NCBI GenBank assembly: GCA_965247425.1
Contig: OZ252023.1
Location: forward strand, 5,332,001 to 5,396,000
Source: CAZOZZ01 sp965247425
GTDB lineage: Bacteria; Acidobacteriota; Terriglobia; 20CM-2-55-15
DNA length: 64,000 nucleotides
Reading direction: 5' to 3'
Shown here: in pieces, positions 52,145-61,154 of the stretch
Layout: every line of letters begins with the position of its first letter
How positions within the stretch are numbered: the stretch's first letter is position 1
Made by a program: the position numbers and the translations under genes
Notes under the pieces: model-generated
The model's database searches: none
The model's input: the letters and a program-made list of their open reading frames with translations, nothing else
What the model was told of the DNA's origin: nothing

Positions 52145-53882
52145 CCCGGATGGATCACCAATCGGAGAATCGATCAGTGTTCGGATACGAGAAGCGATTT
52201 GCGGCGAGACTTGGAGCTGAGAGTGAGCGAGCCGTGGACATTGGCGGATTTTGAGCCTGTGACACGGCGACATTTGGCGGGAGATCGGCATGAATGGGCG
52301 AGTGCAGGCAGGCCTCGCCGGGAGGCAGATGAGAGGCGCTGTTTTTCGGATCTGAAGGTTCGGTGTCGTCAGCAACGAAGCGGAATTGATTGCAGGTTTC
52401 TCACTATGAGAGCAAAGACGTCGGCATAGGGATAGGCCTCCGACATCGAGATCCAGACGTTGCGGACCGTGAGGCGGATACGCGCACCGATCTTAAGAAG
52501 CTTCAGACGGATGGTTCCGCATTGGGCATGGGCCATCGCGGTATCTTTGAGACCGAGACGACGCAACGCCTGCATAAGCATGTAGGCGGCTGAGGACAGA
52601 TACAGTCGGAGCTGATTGGCGCGCATGGTTCCCGCACTGGTGCGGTCGGCAAATAGATCCAGTTGCTGTTCTTTGATCCGGTTCTCCATGTCGCCGCGTG
52701 CGCAATAGAAATCTTCGTAGAGCGCTTGGGCTCCGAGTCGTTCCGGTGGCAGTGAGGTCACCACGAATCGGGGATTGGCGCCCTTGGCCAGGAACTCGGC
52801 TTTGCCAACAACGCGACGAGTGCGGCTCCAGCTCTTTCGAGTCCGGTACAGGAAATCCTTAAACACTCGTGCCGATTTCCCAGTGGTCTGAAACTCCGCT
52901 TCAGCCTGAATCATCTGGTCAGCGATCTCTCGCTTGAGGCGGTCGTTCTTGGCCAACCCCATCACATAATCGACCTGGTGGGTTTCACACCAGTCCAGTA
53001 ATGCATCCCGGCAGAATCCGGAATCGGCCCGAATGATGATCGACACGTCCGGCCAGCTCTGACGGATCTGGCCGACGATACGTTCCAATTCATCGACTGA
53101 TCCTGCCGCCCCATCGATATTGGACGGGCGCAGCCGAGCGCACAACAGATGCTCTCCACAGAAGATGTACAAGGGCAGATAGCAGTAGTTGCGGTAGTAG
53201 CCGTGAAAGAACCGGCCTTCCTGTTGACCATGGATCGGATCATCGGTCGCGTCCAGATCCAGAACGATCTCTTCGGGCGCCGTGTTGTTATGGGCTGCCA
53301 CAAACGCATCGACCATCCAACGATCGATCTTGTCCCCATCCATAGCGATCTTCTTGTACCGCTCCTGGTCGCCGACTTCGGCGCCGGTCAACTCCAATCG
53401 GTTTAGCGTGCTCTTGCCCGCCAACGCCTTTCCCCAGTCGCCGGCCTGTCGTCGATTCGTTCCCAGCGGATCCGCTTTGTCCACCGCCAACGCAAGCATC
53501 GGGTCGGTCCGTAACTGATCGTGATCGTTCAGGTCTTCATATCCCAGGCACAGCCCGTAGACCCGCTGTCCCAACAGCTCCTTCACGGTGTGTTCGATCA
53601 ACCGTTGGTCGCGATGATCGCTAAAACACCCCGCCAATCCATCGATCAAACCGGTCCGCTTTTCGACTTCACGCAGCAGCAGAACTCCAGCGTCAGACGT
53701 GATCTTGCCGCCGTCGAAACGCGCCTTCATTTTTCGTTGAAGAAGTCCGTGAAATTCGAACGTGGTTTGTTTACACTCTGTACTCATAAGGGCCGCCTCC
53801 GTTTGGTTTCTGAACCGTTCTCGACAAACGATTTATGCCAAACAGGGCGGCCTTTTCTGGTCCTTTCGGTGATTTATGCGGG
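52145..53882. mobile_element. IS1380 family element
   Basis: Imperfect inverted ends, CCCGGATGGATCACC on the left against CCCGCATAAATCACC read from the right, are flanked by direct CTAG repeats at 52141-52144 and 53883-53886. The 1,738-bp length and 4-bp duplication are normal for IS1380. The insertion hit the CTAG that contains the istA stop. Duplication of CTAG preserved both the istA stop and the GTG start of istB. Confidence 0.88.
52369..53787 (-). CDS. IS1380 family DDE transposase
   Basis: The 472-residue protein shows the family pattern: FEFHGLLQRKMKARFDGGKI at the N-terminus, GYEDLNDHDQLRTDPMLALA, VLDLDATDDPIHGQQEGRFF with the first catalytic Asp, IIIRADSGFCRDALLDWCET with the second, and the Glu region CARGDMENRIKEQQLDLFAD. 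The frame is complete, so the element may still be mobile. 52145-52368 upstream of its stop is gene-free. Confidence 0.95.
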   Translation of the reverse strand: MSTECKQTTFEFHGLLQRKMKARFDGGKITSDAGVLLLREVEKRTGLIDGLAGCFSDHRDQRLIEHTVKELLGQRVYGLCLGYEDLNDHDQLRTDPMLALAVDKADPLGTNRRQAGDWGKALAGKSTLNRLELTGAEVGDQERYKKIAMDGDKIDRWMVDAFVAAHNNTAPEEIVLDLDATDDPIHGQQEGRFFHGYYRNYCYLPLYIFCGEHLLCARLRPSNIDGAAGSVDELERIVGQIRQSWPDVSIIIRADSGFCRDALLDWCETHQVDYVMGLAKNDRLKREIADQMIQAEAEFQTTGKSARVFKDFLYRTRKSWSRTRRVVGKAEFLAKGANPRFVVTSLPPERLGAQALYEDFYCARGDMENRIKEQQLDLFADRTSAGTMRANQLRLYLSSAAYMLMQALRRLGLKDTAMAHAQCGTIRLKLLKIGARIRLTVRNVWISMSEAYPYADVFALIVRNLQSIPLRC

Positions 53883-53885
53883 CTA

Positions 53886-54698
53886 GTGTCCGCCACAGCC
53901 GGCGGGGTCGAACAGGCGGCGATTCAGCAGTACTGTAAAGCTCTCCGGACGCCCACGATCGGAACGCAGTTTGCGGCCATGGCCGAGCAGGCCCAGCGGG
54001 AAGAGCACACCTACACACGGTATCTGGAAGCCTTGCTGGCGATGGAAGTTGAAGAACGCGAACGGAACACCGTGGCCCGGCGGATTCAAGCCGCACGTTT
54101 CCCTCGAATGAAGACACTCGAGGACTTTGACTTCTCGCGGTCGAAGGTTCCAGCCAACCGGATCCGTGGACTCGCAGACGGTGGCTATTTAGAACACGCC
54201 GAACCTGTCGTCCTGATCGGGGAGTGTGGAACGGGCAAGACGCACCTGGCCACAGGACTGTGCGTGGCCGCTTGTCGGCAGAAGAAGCGGGTTCGCTTTA
54301 CGACGGCCGCCGGCTTGATCAACGAGTTGGTCGAGGCCCAACACAACGACCAGTTCCGCCGGGTTCTGGCCCGATGGTTCCGATACGAGTTGATTGCCAT
54401 CGACGAAGTCGGCTATGTCCCGATGGCAGACCTCGGCGCCGAACTCCTCTTTCAAGTCATCTCGGATCGAGCCGAGCGGGCGACGGTGATCTTGACAACG
54501 AATCTGCCGTTCTCGGAATGGACCCAGGTGTTTCCCAATGTTCGGCTGTGCAAGGCGTTGCTGGACCGGATAACCGATCGCGCTCACATCATCGAGACCG
54601 GAACCGAATCCTTCCGGTTTCGGCGCACGTTGGAGAAACGACAGAAACCACGGCATCCGCCTGGAAAGGAGAAACCCGCGAAACAAACCACGTCCTGA
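53886..54698 (+). CDS. istB: IS21 helper ATPase IstB
   Basis: A 270-residue AAA+ ATPase of the DnaC/IstB type that aids target choice. Walker A VLIGECGTGKTHLATGLCVA, Walker B ELIAIDEVGYVPM and the sensor region TVILTTNLPFSEW are present. The start is taken as GTG 53886 because removing IS1380 gives the overlap TAGTG with the istA stop and because the family N-terminus (VEQAAIQQYCKALRTPTIG) follows. ATG 53835 is inside the IS1380 end and is not original. Confidence 0.92.
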   Translation: MSATAGGVEQAAIQQYCKALRTPTIGTQFAAMAEQAQREEHTYTRYLEALLAMEVEERERNTVARRIQAARFPRMKTLEDFDFSRSKVPANRIRGLADGGYLEHAEPVVLIGECGTGKTHLATGLCVAACRQKKRVRFTTAAGLINELVEAQHNDQFRRVLARWFRYELIAIDEVGYVPMADLGAELLFQVISDRAERATVILTTNLPFSEWTQVFPNVRLCKALLDRITDRAHIIETGTESFRFRRTLEKRQKPRHPPGKEKPAKQTTS

Positions 54699-54810
54699 GG
54701 GTCGGATCGCCGCGCGGTCGTCGATCCTGGGCGATCCTGGAAACGGAGTTTTTTCCCGAAAGAAAGAAAAAGAACCAAAAAGAAAGAAACGGAGGCCTGT
54801 GGAAGATGAC

Positions 54811-54849
54811 GCGCTGTGGAAATCCTAAAAACCAGGATTCCCACAGCGC
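54811..54849. repeat. Strong hairpin downstream of istB
   Basis: GCGCTGTGGAAATCCT pairs with AGGATTCCCACAGCGC around AAAAACC, giving a stem of about 15 bp with one mismatch, inside the IS21 right end. It lies in the gene-free interval 54699-54953. It may insulate the element's transcription. Confidence 0.6.
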
Positions 54850-54975
54850 TTGGAAAAGCCTCGCCAAGGGCGCTCGGCTTTCCCACATCTACAACACAGG
54901 CCCGACGGTAATTATCACTACTCGGAATTATTAACAGGAGGGGGTGGGCCAAATCAGACGATCAAAAGTGGGCCA

Positions 54976-55184
54976 GACCGGGTGGACAAACCCATGGCCG
55001 CGAGCTTTCGCTCCCGGATCAGATGTAGGTGATACTGCCGCAGGTCTTCCTGACTGAGACGATCGGGGCGCGTGCCAAAATAGCCCGCGAAGTCTTCAAC
55101 GACTCGCAGGTAACTTCGGATGGTGATCGGAGAGAAATTACGACGCTGGAGTTCCTCCAGCATCCGTTTACGCAGGTCCGTCAT
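54976..55184 (-). pseudogene. Tyrosine recombinase, N-terminal part
   Basis: MTDLRKRMLEELQRRNFSPI and SYLRVVEDFAGYFGTRPDRL are the SAM-like core-binding arm of an integrase. The start ATG at 55184 has GGAGG at 5 nt. The frame runs into the IS21 end after LAAMGLSTRSG. The catalytic half is at 49790-50521. Together they make one recombinase gene that preceded the IS91-type transposase. 55185-55271 is the right end of the IS91-like element. Confidence 0.88.
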
Positions 55185-55271
55185 GTAGGCCTCCTTTGAA
55201 GCCCACACTCTACAGTTTGCTTAGCACCGTTCGCTCAGCCCACGCGTAGCGTCCGCCGCGACAGCGGCTTC

Positions 55272-56437
55272 GTTCAAACGATGCTTTCATCACAAAACGT
55301 TTGAGAGAAGCCGGGGCCATCGTCCTGGCAAAGGTTAACCTTCACGAGTTTGCGACGAGCGGTGTGACGCGCAGCTCGCTACTCGGCCAAACGCTGAACC
55401 CGTACGACCTCACTCGTACACCGGGCGGTTCGAGTGGTGGAACCGGAGCCGGTGTGGCCGCGAACTTCGGTGTGATGGGAATCGGAACCGACACGGTGAA
55501 TTCGATTCGCTCCCCTGCATCCGCCAATAGTCTGGTCGGCATTCGCCCGACTATCGGCCTTGTGAGCCGGGGCGGAATCATACCTGTTTCCTCCACGCAG
55601 GATACGGCCGGTCCGATCGCGCGGACGGTGGAAGACGCCGCGAAGATGTTGGACGCGATTGCCGGATACGATCCCACCGATCCCGTAACGGCCCGCGGCG
55701 TCGGGAACACAGTACGTTACGCCGGTTTTCTGGACACCGAAGGGTTGAGAGGCGCGAGGGTCGGCGTTCTTGAGAGTTTCTTTGGCACAGGCCCCGAACA
55801 CCAGGAAGTGAACGAGGCGGTCCGGGGGGCGATCGAAATGATGAAGGTGCGGGGTGCGATCACCATTTCGATTGGCGACTCGATCGATCCCGATGCTCTG
55901 GTTCGAGAGCTTTCGGTCCATGCGCATGAGTACGAGAAACTGTTGAGCGGATACCTCGCTACACTCGGTACCGAAGCGCCCGTGGGATCGCTCGAAGAAA
56001 TAGTTCGATCCGGGCGTCATGACCCGAGCATCGCCGGTTTTTTCCAGAGTGCGTTGACTTCGACCGATGACGTTGCCGGTTACCACCAACGGTTAGCCGG
56101 CAGAACCCGGATCGAGGACATGGTTCTGGGCATCATGGCCGGGCACCGCCTCGATGCACTGGTCTTCCCCCACCAACGGCGCCTCGTCGCTCCGATCGGT
56201 GACGACCAATTGGAACGCAACGGAATGCTTGGTGCCGCGACCGGCTTTCCCTCCATCACGCTGCCTGCCGGTTTCTCCAGGCCCGCCGGTTCCGCTCCGA
56301 TCGGTGTGCCGATAGGAATCGAGTTCCTTGGCCGACCCTGGGCCGAATCCACGCTCGTGACGTTGGCGTATGCTCTCGAGCAGGCGACGAAGTATCGCAG
56401 GCCTCCCGTCAGTGTTCCGCCCCTTCCGCCGCGTTAG
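55272..56437 (+). pseudogene. Amidase, 3' part
   Basis: This continues the gene cut at 48271: DAFITKRLREAGAIVLAKVN, then the Gly/Ser-rich amidase signature (TPGGSSGGTGAGVAANFGV, with the cis-Ser) and the nucleophile region GIGTDTVNSIRSPASANSLV, to the end at PPLPPR. A partial protein could start at TTG 55301 but would lack the catalytic Lys, so no active amidase is expected. The sequence is otherwise undamaged, which suggests recent insertion. Confidence 0.9.
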
Positions 56438-56584
56438 GGCCCGCTCAAGATTAGGTTCGCAGAATTGGCGCCCAGATTTATGTCAGATTCGGTCGCGACC
56501 GATTGAGCAGACCGGAGGAATAGCTCGGCTATTTCGAGGATCTGCGATTGAGGAGCGGCCGAAGATGGCGTGAAGATGGGCGCC

Positions 56585-58174
56585 CTATGGGTCGAAATCC
56601 CTGGCGACCAGGGCGATGGCCTGACGCGCCAGTCGTCGCACATGCTTGGTCTTGATTGGAGAATGGAGGAATCGATTCAAGCTCATCAGAAGCGCTTCGC
56701 GGCAGGAATCCGACGCGAAGTCCAGTTCTCCCTCGACAGCAGTACTGGTCTTGAGCAGGTGGGAGGAGAAGATGGGGTCGCGCAGGCCGTGGTCGAGGAG
56801 AGTCTGATGCACTTCGTCGAAGAAATCAGCGGGCTGTTCCACTCGCCAGGCGTCCGAGGAGGTCTGCTTGTCGATGAAACCGAAATTCCGTCCCAGAAAG
56901 CAGGCCATCTGGGCGAGCGCCGGTCGCCACAAACGCGGATACTTCGTACACATGACGCGGACCGCGTTGGAAAACGTGATGGCGTGAGTGAAGTCCAGCC
57001 AGCTGATGTTCTGGCTCACCGGACGGTCATGGGCCGTTCCGTAGCTCGTGTCGAAGTGCAGCATATTGCGGGCGTTTGCTTCAAGCAGCCTGTCGTAGAC
57101 ATCTCCGACATCGTGAGTGGCGAGACTTTCGGCCAGCCACTCGAGCGCCTTCCTGGTCGTGGCCGGGAAAGGGACGTCCAACCGACGGGTCGCGTCACTC
57201 CGGGCTTCCGGTTCCGGCAGACTCTCCACGGCTGGCCGGTAGCCCTTGAACTCGGGTATCAGGTCTTCGCGGGTCGCATAGATGAGGTGGCGCGTCAACG
57301 GCAATAACACCGATGCTTCGACCTGTGGACCCAGCGCGTCGATCAATTGCCCAGCCTTGGCTACATAGATGAGGCTGTGCCCGAAGTCGTTATAGTGGGC
57401 CAGGGCCGCCTCTGCGAATGCTTCCTCCATGTCGATCCAGTGGTTTCCGTCCGCCAAGGCCCGGCCCACCATCGCCTCGGCGCGCTCTTTCTGTTCCGCC
57501 TCGATCAAGGCTCCGAATGAGGTGGGCTTGAATATCTCTCCAGAGGCCTCGGCATACCCGTACACGGCTCGTCGAAGGCTATCCCAGGCCAGGTGGTCGA
57601 CGGCCTCGGCAATACACACGACTCGAGGTTCCAACTCATCGGAGAATCGATCCGCCAGCGCGAGCCAGTCGCTTGTTGCCGCAAAGGCGTGTGTGGTACC
57701 GAATTCCAGGCGATCGTGCGACCAGCCTAATGCCTGTCCGACGGCCTCCTTCGTGTCGAGGCCGTGGTAGTGCAACCGCGTAATTTCCCGACAGATGCGA
57801 CCGAAGTCGCGCTTTTCGAAAGCGGTTTCGAGACCCCGAAAGATCCGCCGCCGGGTTTCCTCCGGTGGCGGTTCGGTGACGTCGATCCAGGCGTGTCCGT
57901 CCTCCAGGCGTGTCGGGTAGCTTCGGACGTGGTCGCCTCCCAGGACACACTCGCCGTCTTCGAGTCGAAATTTCCAATTGTGCCAGTTGCATGTGAGGAC
58001 ACAGTCCGAACTGACGTCCCCGACCGCCAGCGGGTAGCCTTCGTGCGGGCAACGGTTGTCGATGGCGTAGAGGCTGTCGCCTTTCTTGAACAGGGCGATC
58101 TGGCGGGGCGGATGGTTAAAAACGATCGGCTTGTCTTCGAGTTCCTCGATGGAAGCGGCTTTGATCCAAGTCAT
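56585..58174 (-). CDS. Rieske [2Fe-2S] protein with a large uncharacterised C-terminal domain
   Basis: The N-terminal 105 residues are a Rieske ferredoxin-like domain with both ligand pairs, CPH (Cys42, His44) and CNWH (Cys62, His65). The remaining 420 residues are helical (LVLPLTRHLIYATREDL-like and LEWLAESLATHDVGDVYDRL segments, His-rich in places such as ITRLHYHGLDTK) and I cannot place them in a family. The start ATG 58174 has AGGAGCC just upstream. No signal peptide is seen, so the protein is probably cytoplasmic. It follows three secreted or haem proteins on the same strand. 56438-56584 holds no gene. Confidence 0.85.
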   Translation of the reverse strand: MTWIKAASIEELEDKPIVFNHPPRQIALFKKGDSLYAIDNRCPHEGYPLAVGDVSSDCVLTCNWHNWKFRLEDGECVLGGDHVRSYPTRLEDGHAWIDVTEPPPEETRRRIFRGLETAFEKRDFGRICREITRLHYHGLDTKEAVGQALGWSHDRLEFGTTHAFAATSDWLALADRFSDELEPRVVCIAEAVDHLAWDSLRRAVYGYAEASGEIFKPTSFGALIEAEQKERAEAMVGRALADGNHWIDMEEAFAEAALAHYNDFGHSLIYVAKAGQLIDALGPQVEASVLLPLTRHLIYATREDLIPEFKGYRPAVESLPEPEARSDATRRLDVPFPATTRKALEWLAESLATHDVGDVYDRLLEANARNMLHFDTSYGTAHDRPVSQNISWLDFTHAITFSNAVRVMCTKYPRLWRPALAQMACFLGRNFGFIDKQTSSDAWRVEQPADFFDEVHQTLLDHGLRDPIFSSHLLKTSTAVEGELDFASDSCREALLMSLNRFLHSPIKTKHVRRLARQAIALVARDFDP

Positions 58175-58226
58175 GGCTCCTCTCACCTTTGTAAAGTGAT
58201 TCGTTTCGAAATGACCGAAGGCACAC

Positions 58227-58865
58227 CTACCTGAGATCGTGATGTCTGACAAGTCGGGGTGGCCGGCTCAAAGCTTCTTCCGTGTAAACGAAGTCTCCGA
58301 ATTCGGATGCATCGTAGTTCGAAGCGTTGCCCGCGAGGTTGAACCGAACCATCCCGGCCGAGTCCTCCGGGGCGGTCCACCGGACGCTCCAACCAGCCGT
58401 GCCCTCGGGTCCGGGTAGGCTTCCCGCCAGAGTCTGCCGGGCATATTGAACCTGGGTGTTCTCCTCCGTGGCGACCTCGACGCGTTCGTCGAGAGGGGCG
58501 AGCGACCCGGCCTGCTCACCGGCTCGGTTTCCATTGGCGAACCGCGCCGCGAGTTGGAAGCCACCCCGCCCGATCTCCGGGCGCTCGATCACGATCTGGA
58601 TCACGTACTGTTCGCCTGATACGTAGTTTTCTGGTACGCCGTCAAGACCGAGTGACCCGACGGGATCGTTGAGATCATTCTCAAAATGACATTTGTGGCA
58701 GGTCTCGTCACCGAAGCCACCCGCACTTCGAACTGGGGGCCCATCGACATAGGCGATGCCTTCGCCTGTGGGCAGCGGTCCGATACTGAGGAGCGTGAGT
58801 CCAGCGAAAAGCATGGGCAGAAGAGCACGGGCGGCCCGGAGTCGACGACACATGAGGGAGCCCAT
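58227..58865 (-). CDS. Periplasmic CXXCH (one-haem) protein, Reeler-like domain
   Basis: The 212-residue protein has an N-terminal hydrophobic export segment (RALLPMLFAGLTLLSIG), then GGFGDETCHKCHFENDLNDP, giving a haem c site at Cys56, Cys59 and His60. A beta-sandwich follows (GEQYVIQIVIERPEIGRGGF then QLAARFANG) resembling the Reeler or choice-of-anchor V domain of periplasmic cytochromes. A downstream helix is not seen. ATG 58865 is chosen ahead of the export signal; longer in-frame starts exist. It lies 52 nt before the Rieske gene. Confidence 0.78.
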   Translation of the reverse strand: MGSLMCRRLRAARALLPMLFAGLTLLSIGPLPTGEGIAYVDGPPVRSAGGFGDETCHKCHFENDLNDPVGSLGLDGVPENYVSGEQYVIQIVIERPEIGRGGFQLAARFANGNRAGEQAGSLAPLDERVEVATEENTQVQYARQTLAGSLPGPEGTAGWSVRWTAPEDSAGMVRFNLAGNASNYDASEFGDFVYTEEALSRPPRLVRHHDLR

Positions 58866-58893
58866 AATCAAATGCCCGTCCCGTACACCCTTC

Positions 58894-59889
58894 CTATCGG
58901 TCTGAAATCGGGACGGGAATCCTGGCTCTCCCAACGGTATTGGTATCGGTTCCAAACCAGATCTCTCGCGTAGAGGGCTCATACACCATGTGGCGTACCG
59001 TGCCGCCGCCGCTGTCGATCTCGTTCACGCTGAAAAACACTTCCCGCTCCGGATCAAACCCCACCAACCGATTCGCACCGGGGCTGGTTTCGAAGAACCA
59101 CAGCCGGTCGTTGTCGTCGACGGCCATCGCGTAGGGGCGGGATTCCGGGCCGCCCGGGTTTGCCCATTCCTTGACGTCGCCCGTCGTCGGGTCCATGCGG
59201 CCCAGATATCCGCGGGAGTAATCCACGTACCAGACCATGTCGTCGGAAGTCAGCGCCAGGCGCCGCGGTCGGGAGTCCGCGTCCGGCAGTTCGAATTCGG
59301 TCAGTTCCATCGTTTCCGGATCAACCGTCGCGATCTTGTTGCTACCGAATTCAACGATCCAGGGATGGTCCTTCGAGTCCATGACGATACCGTAAGGGCG
59401 CGCCCTGGCTGTCGGGACCTGGATCAGGCTGATCTCTTCCAGACCCGGATTGAGCCTGCCGATGAAATTTCCACCCTGAACGGTGAACCACATGCTGCCG
59501 GTTTGATCGAAAATCATCGTGTGAGGATCACGGGCGTCCGGATTGGGCATGGGGAATTTCTTGATCTCGCCGGTTTCCGGATCGAGACGGCCAATGTGAC
59601 CCTGCCGGTTTCCCGAGTACCAGACGTAGCCGTCAGGGCCTGTGACGACATTGTGGGGACCGGTTCCATCCTCAAGGTCGTAGCGCTTGATCTCGCCCGT
59701 CTTTGGATTAAGAACCCCGACGTAATGTCCCCGCTGGCCGACGAACCAGATGTGATCCGGGTCTCCGTAGAACGGATCCCGGGGGACCGTGTTCTCCCAA
59801 GGGACGTCCCATTCAGTGATTTGAACCTGCGTTTGCGGGGCCTGCCAAAACCACGACAAAATCAACATTAAAGTCGCCTGGTATACCAT
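58894..59889 (-). CDS. Secreted Vgb-like (virginiamycin B lyase family) beta-propeller
   Basis: The 331-residue protein has a signal peptide (MVYQATLMLILSWFWQA) and six or seven repeats of the type GHIGRLDPETGEIKKFPMPN, PDGYVWYSGNRQ and DDNDRLWFFETSP, the NHL/Vgb propeller pattern. Vgb proper opens the streptogramin B ring, but in redox gene clusters these proteins more often act as periplasmic scaffolds, so I do not claim antibiotic resistance. The start is ATG 59889 behind GGAGGGATTTCAG. It sits between two haem c proteins. Confidence 0.85.
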   Translation of the reverse strand: MVYQATLMLILSWFWQAPQTQVQITEWDVPWENTVPRDPFYGDPDHIWFVGQRGHYVGVLNPKTGEIKRYDLEDGTGPHNVVTGPDGYVWYSGNRQGHIGRLDPETGEIKKFPMPNPDARDPHTMIFDQTGSMWFTVQGGNFIGRLNPGLEEISLIQVPTARARPYGIVMDSKDHPWIVEFGSNKIATVDPETMELTEFELPDADSRPRRLALTSDDMVWYVDYSRGYLGRMDPTTGDVKEWANPGGPESRPYAMAVDDNDRLWFFETSPGANRLVGFDPEREVFFSVNEIDSGGGTVRHMVYEPSTREIWFGTDTNTVGRARIPVPISDR

Positions 59890-60178
59890 CTGAAATCCCT
59901 CCAGGGGAAATTTGAAACATGATACCGATTTCAAGGGGATCAAGGCCCACATTTTCGACGTGGGCTCAAATCACGTTCACTATGGGTACGTTCGGATTCT
60001 TAGCGAGGTTACCGTTCTAATTCGGGGACGGAGGCATAACTTACCCTGGAATCGTGACCCGGGACGAACCCCATCGATGGTCCGACCTCATGCGAGGCGG
60101 AGCACAGGAATCCTGAGGAGTTTGGGCGTGGTGAACACTGAACAACGGAGAGAATTATTGTGGGATCCCTGCCGGCGA
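59890..60178. other. Gene-free spacer in the cytochrome cluster
   Basis: I see no gene. A short hairpin GCCCAC-N9-GTGGGC lies at 59945-59965 and might attenuate or process the cytochrome-to-propeller transcript. No T-run follows on the minus strand. Confidence 0.4.
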
Positions 60179-60961
60179 CTACCGACAGCTCGACCCGGTC
60201 CACTCCATCGCCGTGATGTCGATGCGTTCCCGGTTGGGCTGTCGGATCAGATAACCCTTCGTCTGCATCTTGTAGCCCACCTTGGATTCAGGCTCGAATT
60301 CTTCCCCGAGAAATTCGATGTTCTGTAAACGGAACCTCTGGTCTCCCAGCGCCTTCGAGCCCGCGGCCGTCATTTCTTCCTCGGTCGACCTGTTCGACGT
60401 ATTCGTCCTGGCGGGTTCACTGGCCTTGTTGATGATCCAGGCCCCACTTGCGTCCTGGTTGAGGCAGCCGACCAATTGAACCAGTGCACCGCTCGGTAAC
60501 GGTTTTGGCCCATCCTTCCCCTCGATCTGAATGCTCCGGAGCACGTCCGTGTCGAGTTCTGTGGGGCCCGGAGGGAAAGCGTTCTCCATCAGGACGTGGG
60601 CCACGATGTCGACATACGTGGCGTCGGTCAAACTTCCGGGGTCGCGCCTTGGCATGGTGAGTCGGATGAAATCGTACAGGCTTTCCAGGTCGTACTCTCG
60701 CCATCTTTCCATGAACATGTGGCCTCGGAAACGAGCGTCCGGATTGCGAGCGTCGATATCGGACTGGTGGCAACGCATGCAGTGAAGATCGAACGCTTCC
60801 TGACCGCGCAGAGCCTGGTCAGGCGTGAATATTCCGTTCCAGACGGTCGTATAGTCGCCTGTGGATTCAGCGCCGGCGGTTTGCGCCGCTGCCGAACCGA
60901 CGAACAGAACCCCGGCCACCATGACCGAGGATAATAGATGGATCGTAAATCGAGTATGCAT
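60179..60961 (-). CDS. Periplasmic one-haem cytochrome c
   Basis: The 260-residue protein has a signal peptide (about residues 1-27, ending SAAAQ), then LRGQEAFDLHCMRCHQSDID, with haem c attachment at Cys61, Cys64 and His65, and Met ligands available in the RLTMPRRDPGSLTD region. The second half (GALVQLVGCLNQDASGAWII and on) is not typical cytochrome and may be an OB-like or sandwich domain. The start ATG 60961 has GGGAGAAAC upstream. It heads the minus-strand redox set. Confidence 0.85.
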   Translation of the reverse strand: MHTRFTIHLLSSVMVAGVLFVGSAAAQTAGAESTGDYTTVWNGIFTPDQALRGQEAFDLHCMRCHQSDIDARNPDARFRGHMFMERWREYDLESLYDFIRLTMPRRDPGSLTDATYVDIVAHVLMENAFPPGPTELDTDVLRSIQIEGKDGPKPLPSGALVQLVGCLNQDASGAWIINKASEPARTNTSNRSTEEEMTAAGSKALGDQRFRLQNIEFLGEEFEPESKVGYKMQTKGYLIRQPNRERIDITAMEWTGSSCR

Positions 60962-61047
60962 GTTTCTCCCTACGCCTGGTCTTTGCAGGATCAAATCTTT
61001 TTTCACTGAAGATTCGGGCGGAAGGTTTTTCCCGAAGCTATGCAGCT

Positions 61048-61098
61048 TGAGACCCGAATACCCCCGCGCGACCCTACAGACTTCCGCCACAGGTTGCT
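61048..61098. repeat. Family B repeat, partial right end
   Basis: GAGACCCGAATACCCCCGCG and the following bases match 27560-27614 at the right end of the complete family B element, with a few changes near the tip (CACAGGTTGCT against CACGGGCTGCT). The left part of the element is absent. It sits between the divergent cytochrome and haemoglobin genes and could add promoter or hairpin functions. Confidence 0.75.
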
Positions 61099-61154
61099 GG
61101 AGGAGGTGTATCATAGGTGCCGCTCTAAATTCAATGAGCCCGTACGGAGAGAGG

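Larger units (their letters stand above)
50522..54975. mobile_element. IS21 family element (carrying IS1380)
   Basis: The inverted ends match over about 35 bp: TGGCCCACTTTTGATCGTTT at 50522 and its reverse complement ending at 54975, both extended by a second GGCCCACCCC block. Between them are istA and istB in the plus orientation. Removing the inner IS1380 element leaves about 2.7 kb, normal for IS21. It interrupts the tyrosine recombinase gene. No clear short target duplication is visible. Confidence 0.9.
48272..55271. mobile_element. IS91-like element with tyrosine recombinase, carrying nested IS21 and IS1380
   Basis: This 7,000-bp insertion splits the amidase. Without the inner elements it is about 2.5 kb and encodes a HUH transposase and a tyrosine recombinase, both on the minus strand. 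The right border is next to GTTC (GAAC on the minus strand), the known IS91-family target tetranucleotide, and no target duplication is seen, which fits rolling-circle insertion. The borders were set by requiring the amidase frame to be restored, so they may be off by a few bases. Confidence 0.85.

Noticed and set aside
53835..53885. ATG 53835 as the istB start
   Set aside because: These 51 bases belong to the IS1380 right end; the original start is GTG 53886, recovered when the element is removed.
58894..59889. Streptogramin resistance gene (Vgb)
   Set aside because: Only the propeller family is supported; the secreted location and cytochrome neighbours argue against an antibiotic-inactivating role.
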